Source: Nitrosomonas sp. Nm33 (GTDB lineage: Bacteria > Pseudomonadota > Gammaproteobacteria > Burkholderiales > Nitrosomonadaceae). Taken from it: a stretch of DNA of 38,268 bases. The position numbers and the translations under genes were made by a program. Within the stretch, counting starts at the first letter, position 1; every line of letters begins with the position of its first letter. The stretch is from NCBI RefSeq assembly GCF_900107265.1, contig NZ_FNPJ01000025.1:1-38268 (forward strand), in the 5' to 3' direction. The notes beneath the pieces are model-generated. The model ran no database searches and was not told where the DNA came from. It saw only the letters and a list, made by a program, of their open reading frames with translations. Positions 18,641-26,219 of the stretch are shown piece after piece.

Positions 18641-19000
18641 TATGTAAACCTCTTGTTAACTTGGTTGCAGCAAAAAATAATTTTACGAAATTGAATAAAG
18701 TGTAATCACTCAAACCTGAACAGATCCTTAACAGGGTAACCGAGTCTATTAAATTACTTTGTTTAAGATCTCATTGTTTCAAATCTCAGTCCTGCTGAGC
18801 AAAGTTTCCAAAGAAATTTCCCATTACAGCTCATGTAAGGTAATGGGCATTGTACCGCATGCATTATATTTTTAGGTGAAGTGGGTGGTACTTATCGAAA
18901 CCAATGGCTAATTACTATGGCAGGATTCTCTTTTCAGGAGAAAGAAGGTTCCTGAGACTGTTGGGTGGATAAAGTGTCTTATCCACCCATGTGTGTTTGA
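18641..19000. other. Intergenic stretch, 360 bp, with hairpins
   Basis: Contains CTCAG/CTGAG near 18785, CCCATTAC/GTAATGGG at 18820-18847, and the strong stem at 18962-18989. No gene is seen. The DNA upstream of the lipoprotein gene should hold its promoter, but none stands out. Confidence 0.5.
18962..18989 (-). terminator. Stable hairpin after the CADD-like gene
   Basis: TGGGTGGATAA and TTATCCACCCA form a perfect 11-bp stem with a 6-base loop, 11 bases past the stop of the minus-strand gene. No U run follows, so it may act as a 3' end protector or a Rho-linked end rather than a classical terminator. Confidence 0.5.
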
Positions 19001-19744
19001 TTAATGCAGTGTAACAGCCGCTTCTTGATCGCAGATCAGATTTGCGCAATAGGTTTCATGAATACCGTCCAGGAATTTCCAGAGGGCATCGCAGGCACGC
19101 TGGGTAGCAGCGAGCACTTGAGCCTGTTTTTCTGGAGTATCAGCAAATCGCTCGATGATGGCCCATTCTGCTTGCGAATGGTAGATATCCGCTTTCTGGT
19201 GAACTGAGAAAAATTCATAATCTTTCGGATTGTTCATGCCGTAGAATTTGGCCAGCCCATCAATCTTAACTGCTGCAATATCGGGCACTTGTGATTCAAA
19301 TGCATGTAGTGCTGCGAGGCCAGCATAGAAAGGCTGATTCAGGCAAATATCACGGAAGGTTGAAACCAGATTTTCTGTTTCTGGCAGGGCAGGTGCATTG
19401 GCCAGGCTTTTATCATCTGCCCCCAGGGCAAATGCAAATGCTTTCCATAAAGCAGGATGATTGCCGTCACCATGTTCTTCATCAATCAAATTCTTGAGTA
19501 CTTCCTGGCGCACACTGATATCACCGCTATTCGTTTCAGCATGAATATGCGGCGTGTTGAAATGCACAGCACTCAGATAGGTCGGCTCAGCCAGCACATT
19601 ATAAAAATATTGCTCCGCATAGTGGCGTAACTGATCTTTGGTCAGTTTGCCATCAGTCCAGGCCATATAAAAGGGATGTTTTAATAAGTGTTTGCTACTG
19701 ATAATAGTATTAACTTTATGTTTGAAAATTGTGTTCGTTGTCAT
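19001..19744 (-). CDS. CADD-family (heme-oxygenase-like diiron) p-aminobenzoate synthase
   Basis: A 247-residue all-helical protein of the PqqC/TenA/CADD fold. It aligns well with chlamydial CADD. As established for CADD, this family makes p-aminobenzoate for folate by consuming one of its own tyrosines in an oxygen-dependent reaction at a two-metal site. The equivalents are present here: Tyr26 (HPFYMAW) for the sacrificed tyrosine, Lys160 (AAVKIDGL) for the proposed amino donor, and likely metal ligands Glu89, His96, Glu150, His182, Asp186 and His189. I recall that a Nitrosomonas europaea homologue restores PABA synthesis in E. coli mutants. The ATG has a good AAAGGAGC site. A TetR-type palindrome lies 43 bases upstream. 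No pab gene is nearby. Confidence 0.88.
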   Translation of the reverse strand: MTTNTIFKHKVNTIISSKHLLKHPFYMAWTDGKLTKDQLRHYAEQYFYNVLAEPTYLSAVHFNTPHIHAETNSGDISVRQEVLKNLIDEEHGDGNHPALWKAFAFALGADDKSLANAPALPETENLVSTFRDICLNQPFYAGLAALHAFESQVPDIAAVKIDGLAKFYGMNNPKDYEFFSVHQKADIYHSQAEWAIIERFADTPEKQAQVLAATQRACDALWKFLDGIHETYCANLICDQEAAVTLH

Positions 19745-19786
19745 GATCGCTCCTTTTATTATAATGAGTGAGCTTGTGAAATAATT

Positions 19787-19807
19787 GACTATACGGTCTG
19801 TATAGTC
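19787..19807. promoter_or_regulatory. Perfect palindrome, TetR-type operator candidate, upstream of the CADD-like gene
   Basis: GACTATAC and GTATAGTC are perfect 8-bp arms around GGTCT (21 bp in all). Size and form resemble TetR-family operators. It sits 43 to 63 bases before the CADD-like start on the minus strand, where a repressor would block the promoter. No regulator gene is next to it, so the protein that binds it would be encoded elsewhere. Confidence 0.55.
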
Positions 19808-19895
19808 TGATTATTTACAATCTCAAAAGGTGGATGAAGAATTACCAAATGCAATCATCGCTAAATAAGCTAGCCAAGTCAATCCAAACGATATT

Positions 19896-19998
19896 ATTCC
19901 ATTTCTAAATCCAACCTGACTTTGTCGGCTTTACCTTGTCGTATTATTTATACTGTCTGCGGCTCGCCTTCGCGCCATCTTTGATTTGGAAATGGAAT
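19896..19998. repeat. 103-bp inverted-repeat element, copy A (MITE-like)
   Basis: Starts ATTCCATTTCTAAATC and ends GATTTGGAAATGGAAT, which are inverted repeats with one mismatch. A second full copy, also 103 bp and about 89% identical by hand count, lies at 29471-29573. The element has no coding capacity. It ends three bases after the trmJ stop and separates trmJ from the CADD-like gene. Confidence 0.85.
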
Positions 19999-20001
19999 TA
20001 C

Positions 20002-20739
20002 TCATACTGAACGATGCTTCTCCAATGCACTGAGTATACCGCGCAATATGTTTACTTCTTCTTTTTCCAGTTGAGTGCGCGCAAACATACGACGTATCCG
20101 CTGCATGAGTCGCTTGGGTTGCCTGGGATCGAGAAATTCACTGTCGATCATGGCCTGTTCCAGGTGGCGATAAAACAGCTCAATCTCGTTGAAGCTGGCG
20201 AGTTGATAAGCTGGCGGCTGAGGAGGTATGGGAGTTGTTTCGGTAGACACCATGCGCAGTTCATACGCCATGATTTGCACGGCAGCAGCCAGATTGAGCG
20301 AAGAATAATCGGGATTGGTCGGAATATGCACTGTGAGCTGACACATGCTGATCTCGGTTGTTGTCAGGCCAGAGCTTTCTCTGCCAAAAACCAGAGCTAC
20401 TGGAGATTGTGATGCATGCTCAAGGAGCGCCTTTGCAGCCTGCCTGGTATCAAGAATCCGGTTGGAGAGATCACGTGGGCGAGCGGTCATCGCTATAGCG
20501 AGCACGGTATCATGCAGCGCTTCTTCCAGACTGTGCACCACACTTGCTTGTTCGAGGATGTCCCGTGCATTGCTGGCGCGCACGTCCGCTTCATTGTCTG
20601 GAAAGGATTTAGGATTGACCAGATAGAGGGTACTCAATCCCATCGTTTTCATCGCTCTTGCCGTTGCGCCGATATTACCGGGGTGACTGGTATGGCTTAA
20701 TACGATACGGACATTAGCGAGCGGGGAGGAGCGATTCAT
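20002..20739 (-). CDS. trmJ: tRNA (cytidine/uridine-2'-O-)-methyltransferase TrmJ
   Basis: TrmJ methylates the ribose of nucleotide 32 in the anticodon loop of several tRNAs with SAM. The 245 residues have the SPOUT fold. The start is VRIVLSHTSHPGNIGATARAMKTMG, with the Asn-Gly-Arg substrate contacts. The knotted SAM site is ALVFGRESSGLTTTEI and LNLAAAVQIMAYELR. A C-terminal helical extension after residue 175 is typical of TrmJ. It is divergent from suhB with 47 bases between the starts. In many proteobacteria these two genes are neighbours in this arrangement. The 103-bp repeat lies just past its stop. Confidence 0.94.
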   Translation of the reverse strand: MNRSSPLANVRIVLSHTSHPGNIGATARAMKTMGLSTLYLVNPKSFPDNEADVRASNARDILEQASVVHSLEEALHDTVLAIAMTARPRDLSNRILDTRQAAKALLEHASQSPVALVFGRESSGLTTTEISMCQLTVHIPTNPDYSSLNLAAAVQIMAYELRMVSTETTPIPPQPPAYQLASFNEIELFYRHLEQAMIDSEFLDPRQPKRLMQRIRRMFARTQLEKEEVNILRGILSALEKHRSV

Positions 20740-20786
20740 ATTAAAATTAGACTTTCTTCAATTTTTATATTTCTTGGTCTTTAAAA

Positions 20787-21602
20787 ATGCATCCAATGCT
20801 TACAATTGCGGTAAAGGCCGCACGCCGTGCAGGCAGTATTATCAATCAAGCTTCACGAAACCTCGATATTCTGACTGTTTCTCGCAAATCGCACAGTGAT
20901 TTTGTCAGTGAAGTTGATGGTGCGGCTGAAGAAGCCATCATCAAGGTATTGCTGGATGCTTATCCTACCCATTCGATTCTAGCAGAAGAAAGCGGTAATC
21001 GTGGAGACTCCAAAAAATCAGAATACCAATGGATCATTGATCCGCTGGATGGTACTACCAATTTTTTGCATGGTTTTCCTAAATATTCAGTATCGATTGC
21101 GTTATTACATCGCGGCATTTTGTCACAAGCGGTAGTGTACGATCCAGTCAGCAATGAATTATTCACTGCCAGTCGTGGGCGTGGCGCTTACCTTAACGAT
21201 CAACGTCTCCGTGTCAGTAAGCGTGCCCTATTAGCTGATTCCTTGATCGGAACGGGTATTCCTTTCCGTGATCTTTCCTTCTTGGATGCTTATCTCGCCA
21301 TGTTCAAGGATATCATTCCTAAAGCGGCTGGCATTCGCCGCCCTGGTTCCGCTGCGCTTGATTTGGCGTATGTCGCTGCTGGGCGATATGACGGTTTCTG
21401 GGAAATCGGCTTGTCTCCCTGGGATATCGCCGCAGGCTGTTTGCTTATTCTTGAGGCAGGCGGCATGGTCAGTGACCTGGAAGGTAATGAAAACTATTTG
21501 AAGAGCGGGCAAATTGTTGCAGGCAATCCGAAGATTTTCGTCCAATTGCTGCAAATTATCGCACCGCACTTAACACCACAACTGATCGCAGCCAACAAGT
21601 AA
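20787..21602 (+). CDS. suhB: Inositol-1-monophosphatase family protein SuhB
   Basis: A 271-residue Mg2+-dependent phosphatase that hydrolyses inositol monophosphates. In E. coli, SuhB also joins rRNA antitermination complexes. The metal site is visible: the Glu of [20 protein letters not shown], and the C-terminal [15 protein letters not shown]. Length and order are normal. It is divergent from trmJ. Forty bases after its stop the hsdR gene of the restriction operon begins, so suhB marks the left boundary of the island. Confidence 0.94.
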   Translation: MHPMLTIAVKAARRAGSIINQASRNLDILTVSRKSHSDFVSEVDGAAEEAIIKVLLDAYPTHSILAEESGNRGDSKKSEYQWIIDPLDGTTNFLHGFPKYSVSIALLHRGILSQAVVYDPVSNELFTASRGRGAYLNDQRLRVSKRALLADSLIGTGIPFRDLSFLDAYLAMFKDIIPKAAGIRRPGSAALDLAYVAAGRYDGFWEIGLSPWDIAAGCLLILEAGGMVSDLEGNENYLKSGQIVAGNPKIFVQLLQIIAPHLTPQLIAANK

Positions 21603-21642
21603 TTAGCATTGTAGCGGGGTAAGGAAGCGAGAGAGTTGAATA

Positions 21643-24012
21643 ATGAGTAAAAAGCAACTCTCTGAACGTGATATCTGCACCAAATTCATCACCCCTGCCT
21701 TGCAACAGGCAGGGTGGGATATCACGAGCCAGGTGCGGGAAGAATTTCTGCTGACTAAAGGGCGCATTATTGTTCGTGGTCGATTGCACACTCGCGCCCA
21801 ACACAAGCGGGCCGATTATGTGCTGTTCTATAAGCCCAACATTCCGATTGCCGTGATCGAAGTCAAGGACAACAATCACATCATTGGCGCTGGCATGCAA
21901 CAGGGACTGAATTATGCCGAGTTGTTGCAGGTGCCTTTTGTCTTCAGCTCTAATGGCGATGGCTTTCTGTTTCACAACAAGATTGCGGCCGATGGCCTGA
22001 TTGAACGTGAGCTGAACCTGCATCAATTTCCATCTGCTGAAATGCTGTGGCAAGAGTGGCTTGCGCATAAGGGCCTAAACACTAGTGGGCAACAGTACGC
22101 GCTCATCACGCAGGATTATTACAGCGACGGGAGCAACAAAGTCCCACGGTACTACCAGCTACTTGCCATCAACCGGACTATCGAAGCGATTGCCCAAGGC
22201 AAACAACGCATTCTGCTGGTCATGGCAACCGGTACCGGTAAAACCTTCACCGCCTTCCAGATCATCTGGCGTTTGTGGAAAGCCAAGGCCAAGAAACGTA
22301 TTCTTTTTCTGGCAGACCGCAATATCCTGGTTGATCAGACCATGACCAACGATTTCAAGCCGTTTGGCGCAGCCATGACCAAAATACAGAAGCGGCAGGC
22401 AAACAAATCCTACGAAATCTACCTTTCCCTCTATCAGGCTGTGACTGGTACGGAAGAGGAACGGAATATCTACAAGCAATTCAGTCCGGATTTCTTTGAC
22501 TTGATTGTCGTGGATGAATGTCACCGGGGCAGCGCAGCAGAAGATTCCGCCTGGCGGCAGATACCGGAATATTTTTCTGCTGCCACTCAGATCGGCCTGA
22601 CCGCCACTCCCAAGGAAACCAAGGAAGTTTCCAACATTGATTACTTTGGTGAACCGATTTACACCTATTCATTGCGGCAAGGGATCGAGGATGGCTTTCT
22701 TGCGCCATACAAGGTGGTGCGCATTGATATCGATAAGGATCTGTCTGGCTGGCGGCCCGACAAAGGTATGGTGGACAAGTATGGTCATGAAATTGAAGAC
22801 CGCATCTATAACCAACGGGATTTTGATCGTACGCTGGTACTGGAAAAGCGCACCCAGTTGGTGGCCAGAAAGATCACCGAGTTTTTAAAACAGACCAACC
22901 GTTTCGATAAAACCATCGTTTTCTGTGAAAACATCGATCACGCCGAGCGCATGCGTCAGGCATTGGTCAATGAAAACGCAGATCTGGTGACGCAGAATGC
23001 CAAGTATGTCATGCGTATTACTGGTGATAGCGAAGAAGGCAAGAATGAACTCGATAATTTCATTTTTCCTGAATCGAAATATCCTGTGATCGCGACTACC
23101 TCCAAGCTGATGAGCACCGGTGTCGATGCTCAGACCTGCAAGCTAATCGTGCTCGATCAGCGCATTCAGTCAATGACCGAGTTCAAGCAAATCATCGGGC
23201 GCGGCACACGCATCAACGAGGACTACGGCAAATACTACTTCACCATCATCGATTTCAAGAAGGCTACCGAATTATTTGCTGACTCGGATTTTGATGGTGA
23301 TCCGGTGCAAATTTATACCCCTAAAGCCGGAGAATTACCCGTACCTCCAGAGATACCCGATAGTGCTATGCCGGAGAATGATTTCAAGTATCCGCAATTG
23401 GCCACTGATTTTGCCTCGACAGGAATTAATGAGGGAGAAGAAGGGGAGAGTATTCGCCGTTATGTCGTGGCCAATATCGAAGTCAGCGTTGTTGCTGAGC
23501 GGGTGCAGTATTTCGATGTTCACGGCAAGCTGATCACCGAATCACTCAAGGATTACACGCGCAAGATGCTGGTCCATTCGTTCGCATCACTGGATGATTT
23601 TCTGCGGTGCTGGAACAGTGCGGCGAAGAAACAGGCGATTATCGAAGAACTGGCTAACGAAGGTATCTTCTTTGACGCGCTTGCCGAGGAAATCGGCAGG
23701 GATTGCGATCCCTTCGATCTGATCTGCCATATTGCCTGGGACAAACCACCCCTGACGCGCCGAGAGCGCGCAGAGCAAGTCAGGAAACGCAACTACTTTA
23801 CTCGCTATGGTGAACAGGCACGGCGGGTGCTGGAAGCGCTGTTGGATAAATACGCAGATGAGGGTGTCACACAAATTGAAGAAACGCAGATTCTCGCTGT
23901 CTCGCCCTTCACTCAATTCGGCACACCGATCGAGATCATTCGCGCCTTCGGTGACCAGGATCACTATCAGCAAGCAGTGCATGAGCTGGAGCAGGCGCTC
24001 TATAGCATATGA
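21643..24012 (+). CDS. hsdR: Type I restriction enzyme, R subunit
   Basis: HsdR is the motor and nuclease subunit. With HsdM and HsdS it translocates DNA from unmethylated sites and cuts at a distance. It has 789 residues. The N-terminal PD-(D/E)xK nuclease has Asp58 and Glu73-x-Lys75 (VIEVKDN). The SF2 translocase has Walker A MATGTGKT near residue 195, DECH near 289 and TATP near 320, then helicase motifs with TGVDAQ and [10 protein letters not shown]-terminal EcoEI_R_C-like assembly domain ends the protein. The modest length and this C-terminus suit the EcoAI/EcoEI (type IB) group better than EcoKI. All key residues are intact. It leads the operon and is followed 63 bases later by hsdM. 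Confidence 0.95.
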   Translation: MSKKQLSERDICTKFITPALQQAGWDITSQVREEFLLTKGRIIVRGRLHTRAQHKRADYVLFYKPNIPIAVIEVKDNNHIIGAGMQQGLNYAELLQVPFVFSSNGDGFLFHNKIAADGLIERELNLHQFPSAEMLWQEWLAHKGLNTSGQQYALITQDYYSDGSNKVPRYYQLLAINRTIEAIAQGKQRILLVMATGTGKTFTAFQIIWRLWKAKAKKRILFLADRNILVDQTMTNDFKPFGAAMTKIQKRQANKSYEIYLSLYQAVTGTEEERNIYKQFSPDFFDLIVVDECHRGSAAEDSAWRQIPEYFSAATQIGLTATPKETKEVSNIDYFGEPIYTYSLRQGIEDGFLAPYKVVRIDIDKDLSGWRPDKGMVDKYGHEIEDRIYNQRDFDRTLVLEKRTQLVARKITEFLKQTNRFDKTIVFCENIDHAERMRQALVNENADLVTQNAKYVMRITGDSEEGKNELDNFIFPESKYPVIATTSKLMSTGVDAQTCKLIVLDQRIQSMTEFKQIIGRGTRINEDYGKYYFTIIDFKKATELFADSDFDGDPVQIYTPKAGELPVPPEIPDSAMPENDFKYPQLATDFASTGINEGEEGESIRRYVVANIEVSVVAERVQYFDVHGKLITESLKDYTRKMLVHSFASLDDFLRCWNSAAKKQAIIEELANEGIFFDALAEEIGRDCDPFDLICHIAWDKPPLTRRERAEQVRKRNYFTRYGEQARRVLEALLDKYADEGVTQIEETQILAVSPFTQFGTPIEIIRAFGDQDHYQQAVHELEQALYSI

Positions 24013-24034
24013 AAAACAAGTATAAACAACTGTC

Positions 24035-24054
24035 ATTCCCGCGCAGGCGGGAAT
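24035..24054. repeat. 20-bp palindrome of the ATTCCC-N8-GGGAAT type
   Basis: ATTCCCGCGCAGGCGGGAAT sits in the 63-bp gap between hsdR and hsdM. It fits the consensus of the neisserial dRS3 repeat (ATTCCC, eight bases, GGGAAT). Similar palindromes are common in many proteobacteria. In the transcript it would form a stable hairpin that could reduce readthrough into hsdM or protect one message segment. Confidence 0.7.
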
Positions 24055-24075
24055 GACTGAAAACGGGAGTAGTTT

Positions 24076-25548
24076 ATGTCAATCGGTACACTCGTCAAAA
24101 CCATCCAGGACATCATGCGCAAGGACGTGGGCGTCGATGGCGATGCGCAACGCATCAGTCAGATGGTCTGGCTGATTTTTCTGAAAATTTTTGACGACAA
24201 GGAACAGGAATGGCAACTGACCACACCGGGATATAAATCGCCGCTGCCAAACCGATTGCGCTGGACGAGTTGGGCCAAAGACGCGGAGGGCATCACGGGG
24301 GAAGAGCTGATCGATTTCGTCAATAACGAGCTATTCCCTTCGCTCAAAAAATTGGCTACTGCCGCAGGCGTATCACCCCATGGCAAGGTGGTCGGCTCAG
24401 TATTCGAGGATGCCTACAACTACATGAAATCGGGCACATTGCTGCGGCAGGTAATCAACACGATCGAAGCGGATGTAGATTTCAATTCTTCCACGGATCG
24501 TCATCTGTTCAATGACATCTACGAAAAGATTCTGGCCGATCTTCAGTCTGCCGGTAACGCGGGTGAATACTACACCCCACGTGCGGTGACCCAGTTCATG
24601 GTGGATATACTCAACCCGCAACTGGGCGAGATCATTCTCGATCCAGCCTGTGGCACGGGCGGTTTTCTCACCTGTGCCATTGAGCATCTCAAGCAGCAGA
24701 TCGGGAATGCTGACGATCTTAGAACCTTGCAGGCAAGCATCCACGGCGTGGAAAAGAAACCGTTGCCGCACATGTTGGCGATGACCAATATGATGCTGCA
24801 CGGCATCGATGTGCCTACTCACATTCGTCATGATAATACCCTCAGTCGCCCGCTCAAGGATTACAGCCCCAGGGAGCGGGTCGATATCGTCGTCACTAAT
24901 CCGCCGTTCGGCGGTATGGAAGAAGACCGCATCGAGCACAACTTCCCGCGCAAATACCAGACTCGCGAAACAGCTGATCTGTTCATGGCGCTGATCATGT
25001 ATCTGCTTAAGCACGACAGTGGACGGGCAGCCGTGGTGCTGCCTGATGGTTTTTTGTTTGGTGAAGGGGTGAAGACCACGCTCAAACAAGAATTGCTGGA
25101 AGCGTTCAACCTGCACACCATCGTACGCCTGCCCAAAGGGGTGTTTAGCCCTTACACCGGTATCGCCACCAACATCCTGTTTTTTGATAGAAGCGGGCCA
25201 GCCCGGGATATCTGGTTCTTCGAGCATCCTTACCCGGCTGGCTACAAATCCTACTCACGTTCGAAGCCGTTGACCATTCAGGAATTCGAACGGGAAAAGG
25301 CCTGGTGGGGCGGTTCGGAACGTAAAGGTCGCAAAACCACCGAACACGCCTGGAAGGTGTCTACGGTAGAGATCGCTGCGCGCAATTACAACCTCGATTG
25401 CAAGAATCCGCATGAAGTGGAAATCGACCACGGTGATCCTGAAGAATTGATGCAAGAATACCAGCAGATCGTCCAACAGCTCGAAGCCGCTCAAGCTGCG
25501 TTGAGACAGGAATTGATCAAGGCGCTGGGAGAAAGCAGGGGAACATGA
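24076..25548 (+). CDS. hsdM: Type I restriction-modification methyltransferase, M subunit
   Basis: HsdM methylates adenine N6 in the site chosen by HsdS and is part of both the methylase and the restriction complex. It has 490 residues. The N-terminal helical domain (1-150) begins IGTLVKTIQDIMRKD. The SAM motif DPACGTGGFL is near residue 189, and the catalytic NPPF near 274 (IVVTNPPFGG). A C-terminal helical tail contacts HsdS. All motifs are intact. Its TGA overlaps the ATG of the next gene (25545-25548), so a transposase-family protein is translated directly after it. Confidence 0.96.
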   Translation: MSIGTLVKTIQDIMRKDVGVDGDAQRISQMVWLIFLKIFDDKEQEWQLTTPGYKSPLPNRLRWTSWAKDAEGITGEELIDFVNNELFPSLKKLATAAGVSPHGKVVGSVFEDAYNYMKSGTLLRQVINTIEADVDFNSSTDRHLFNDIYEKILADLQSAGNAGEYYTPRAVTQFMVDILNPQLGEIILDPACGTGGFLTCAIEHLKQQIGNADDLRTLQASIHGVEKKPLPHMLAMTNMMLHGIDVPTHIRHDNTLSRPLKDYSPRERVDIVVTNPPFGGMEEDRIEHNFPRKYQTRETADLFMALIMYLLKHDSGRAAVVLPDGFLFGEGVKTTLKQELLEAFNLHTIVRLPKGVFSPYTGIATNILFFDRSGPARDIWFFEHPYPAGYKSYSRSKPLTIQEFEREKAWWGGSERKGRKTTEHAWKVSTVEIAARNYNLDCKNPHEVEIDHGDPEELMQEYQQIVQQLEAAQAALRQELIKALGESRGT

Positions 25549-26219
25549 ATGACGAGACAACCAGCCATCATCGCCGTTCCATCCGGTTACAGGGATACGA
25601 TTATGCGCGGCCAGGGGCGTATTTTGTGACCATTTGTACCCAGCAGAAGGCATGCCTGTTCGGCGAGATTAATAATGGCGAGATGCAATTGAATGAGGCG
25701 GGCAAGATGATCCAGGAAGTTTGGCATCAATTGCCAACCCGATTTGGCACGCTGGCATTGGATGAATTTGTCGTCATGCCTAACCATATTCATGGGATTT
25801 TGGTGTTGAATGGGGGTGATCATTTATCGGATGATCATGTGTCGAATAGAGGCGATCACAAGGATCGCCCCTACGCAACGCGAAATACCGACCGTAGGGG
25901 CGAATCTTGTATTCGCCCTGAATCTTGTATTCGCCCCCATCCGATGATGCATGCCCCTCCTCGCGGCACGTTGCCCAATACGGTTGGATGCATTGTCCAG
26001 GCATTCAAATCGATCACCACGCATGCCTATATTAGCGGCGTGAAACAACACGCCTGGCTGCCATTTGACGGTAAATTATGGCAACGCAATTATTGGGAAC
26101 ACATCGTTCGCAATGAACCGGATTGGAATAAAATCCGTGCCTATATCCAAAACAATCCATTGCAATGGGCACTCGATAAATTGAACCCGGTCTATGGGCA
26201 ATCCAGGGGTGACGCATGA
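25545..26219 (+). CDS. REP-associated tyrosine transposase (RAYT, Y1_Tnp)
   Basis: A 224-residue member of the IS200/IS605-related HUH transposases, of the RAYT branch that acts on REP palindromes. Seen: ARPGAYFVTICTQQ near the N-terminus, the HUH motif in MPNHIHGILVL (His81 and His83), and the presumed catalytic Tyr200 in AYIQNNPLQWALDKLNP. All look intact. Between these motifs is a loop (about residues 100-140) containing a 6-residue tandem repeat, ESCIRP twice, encoded by REP-like palindromes. The gene overlaps hsdM and hsdS by four bases at its two ends (ATGA), so it is built into the operon rather than merely inserted. Whether it still moves DNA, or serves the restriction system, is unknown. 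Confidence 0.9.
   Translation: MNDETTSHHRRSIRLQGYDYARPGAYFVTICTQQKACLFGEINNGEMQLNEAGKMIQEVWHQLPTRFGTLALDEFVVMPNHIHGILVLNGGDHLSDDHVSNRGDHKDRPYATRNTDRRGESCIRPESCIRPHPMMHAPPRGTLPNTVGCIVQAFKSITTHAYISGVKQHAWLPFDGKLWQRNYWEHIVRNEPDWNKIRAYIQNNPLQWALDKLNPVYGQSRGDA
25866..25936. repeat. REP-like palindromes inside the RAYT gene
   Basis: CGCCCCTACG (25866-25875) pairs perfectly with CGTAGGGGCG (25893-25902). Overlapping this, GGGCGAAT-CTTGT-ATTCGCCC (25898-25918) is a second perfect hairpin. Its arm GAATCTTGTATTCGCCC is repeated at 25920-25936, giving an 18-bp tandem period. The insert keeps the reading frame. The GTAGGGGCGAAT motif resembles dispersed REP sequences seen in many genomes. Confidence 0.8.

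Noticed and set aside
24397..25227. 276-codon ORF opposite hsdM
   Set aside because: Antisense shadow of an intact hsdM with all motifs; no independent start signal.
25866..25936. CRISPR-like short tandem repeats
   Set aside because: Only two units of 18 bp inside a coding gene with no spacers; REP-like palindromes explain them.
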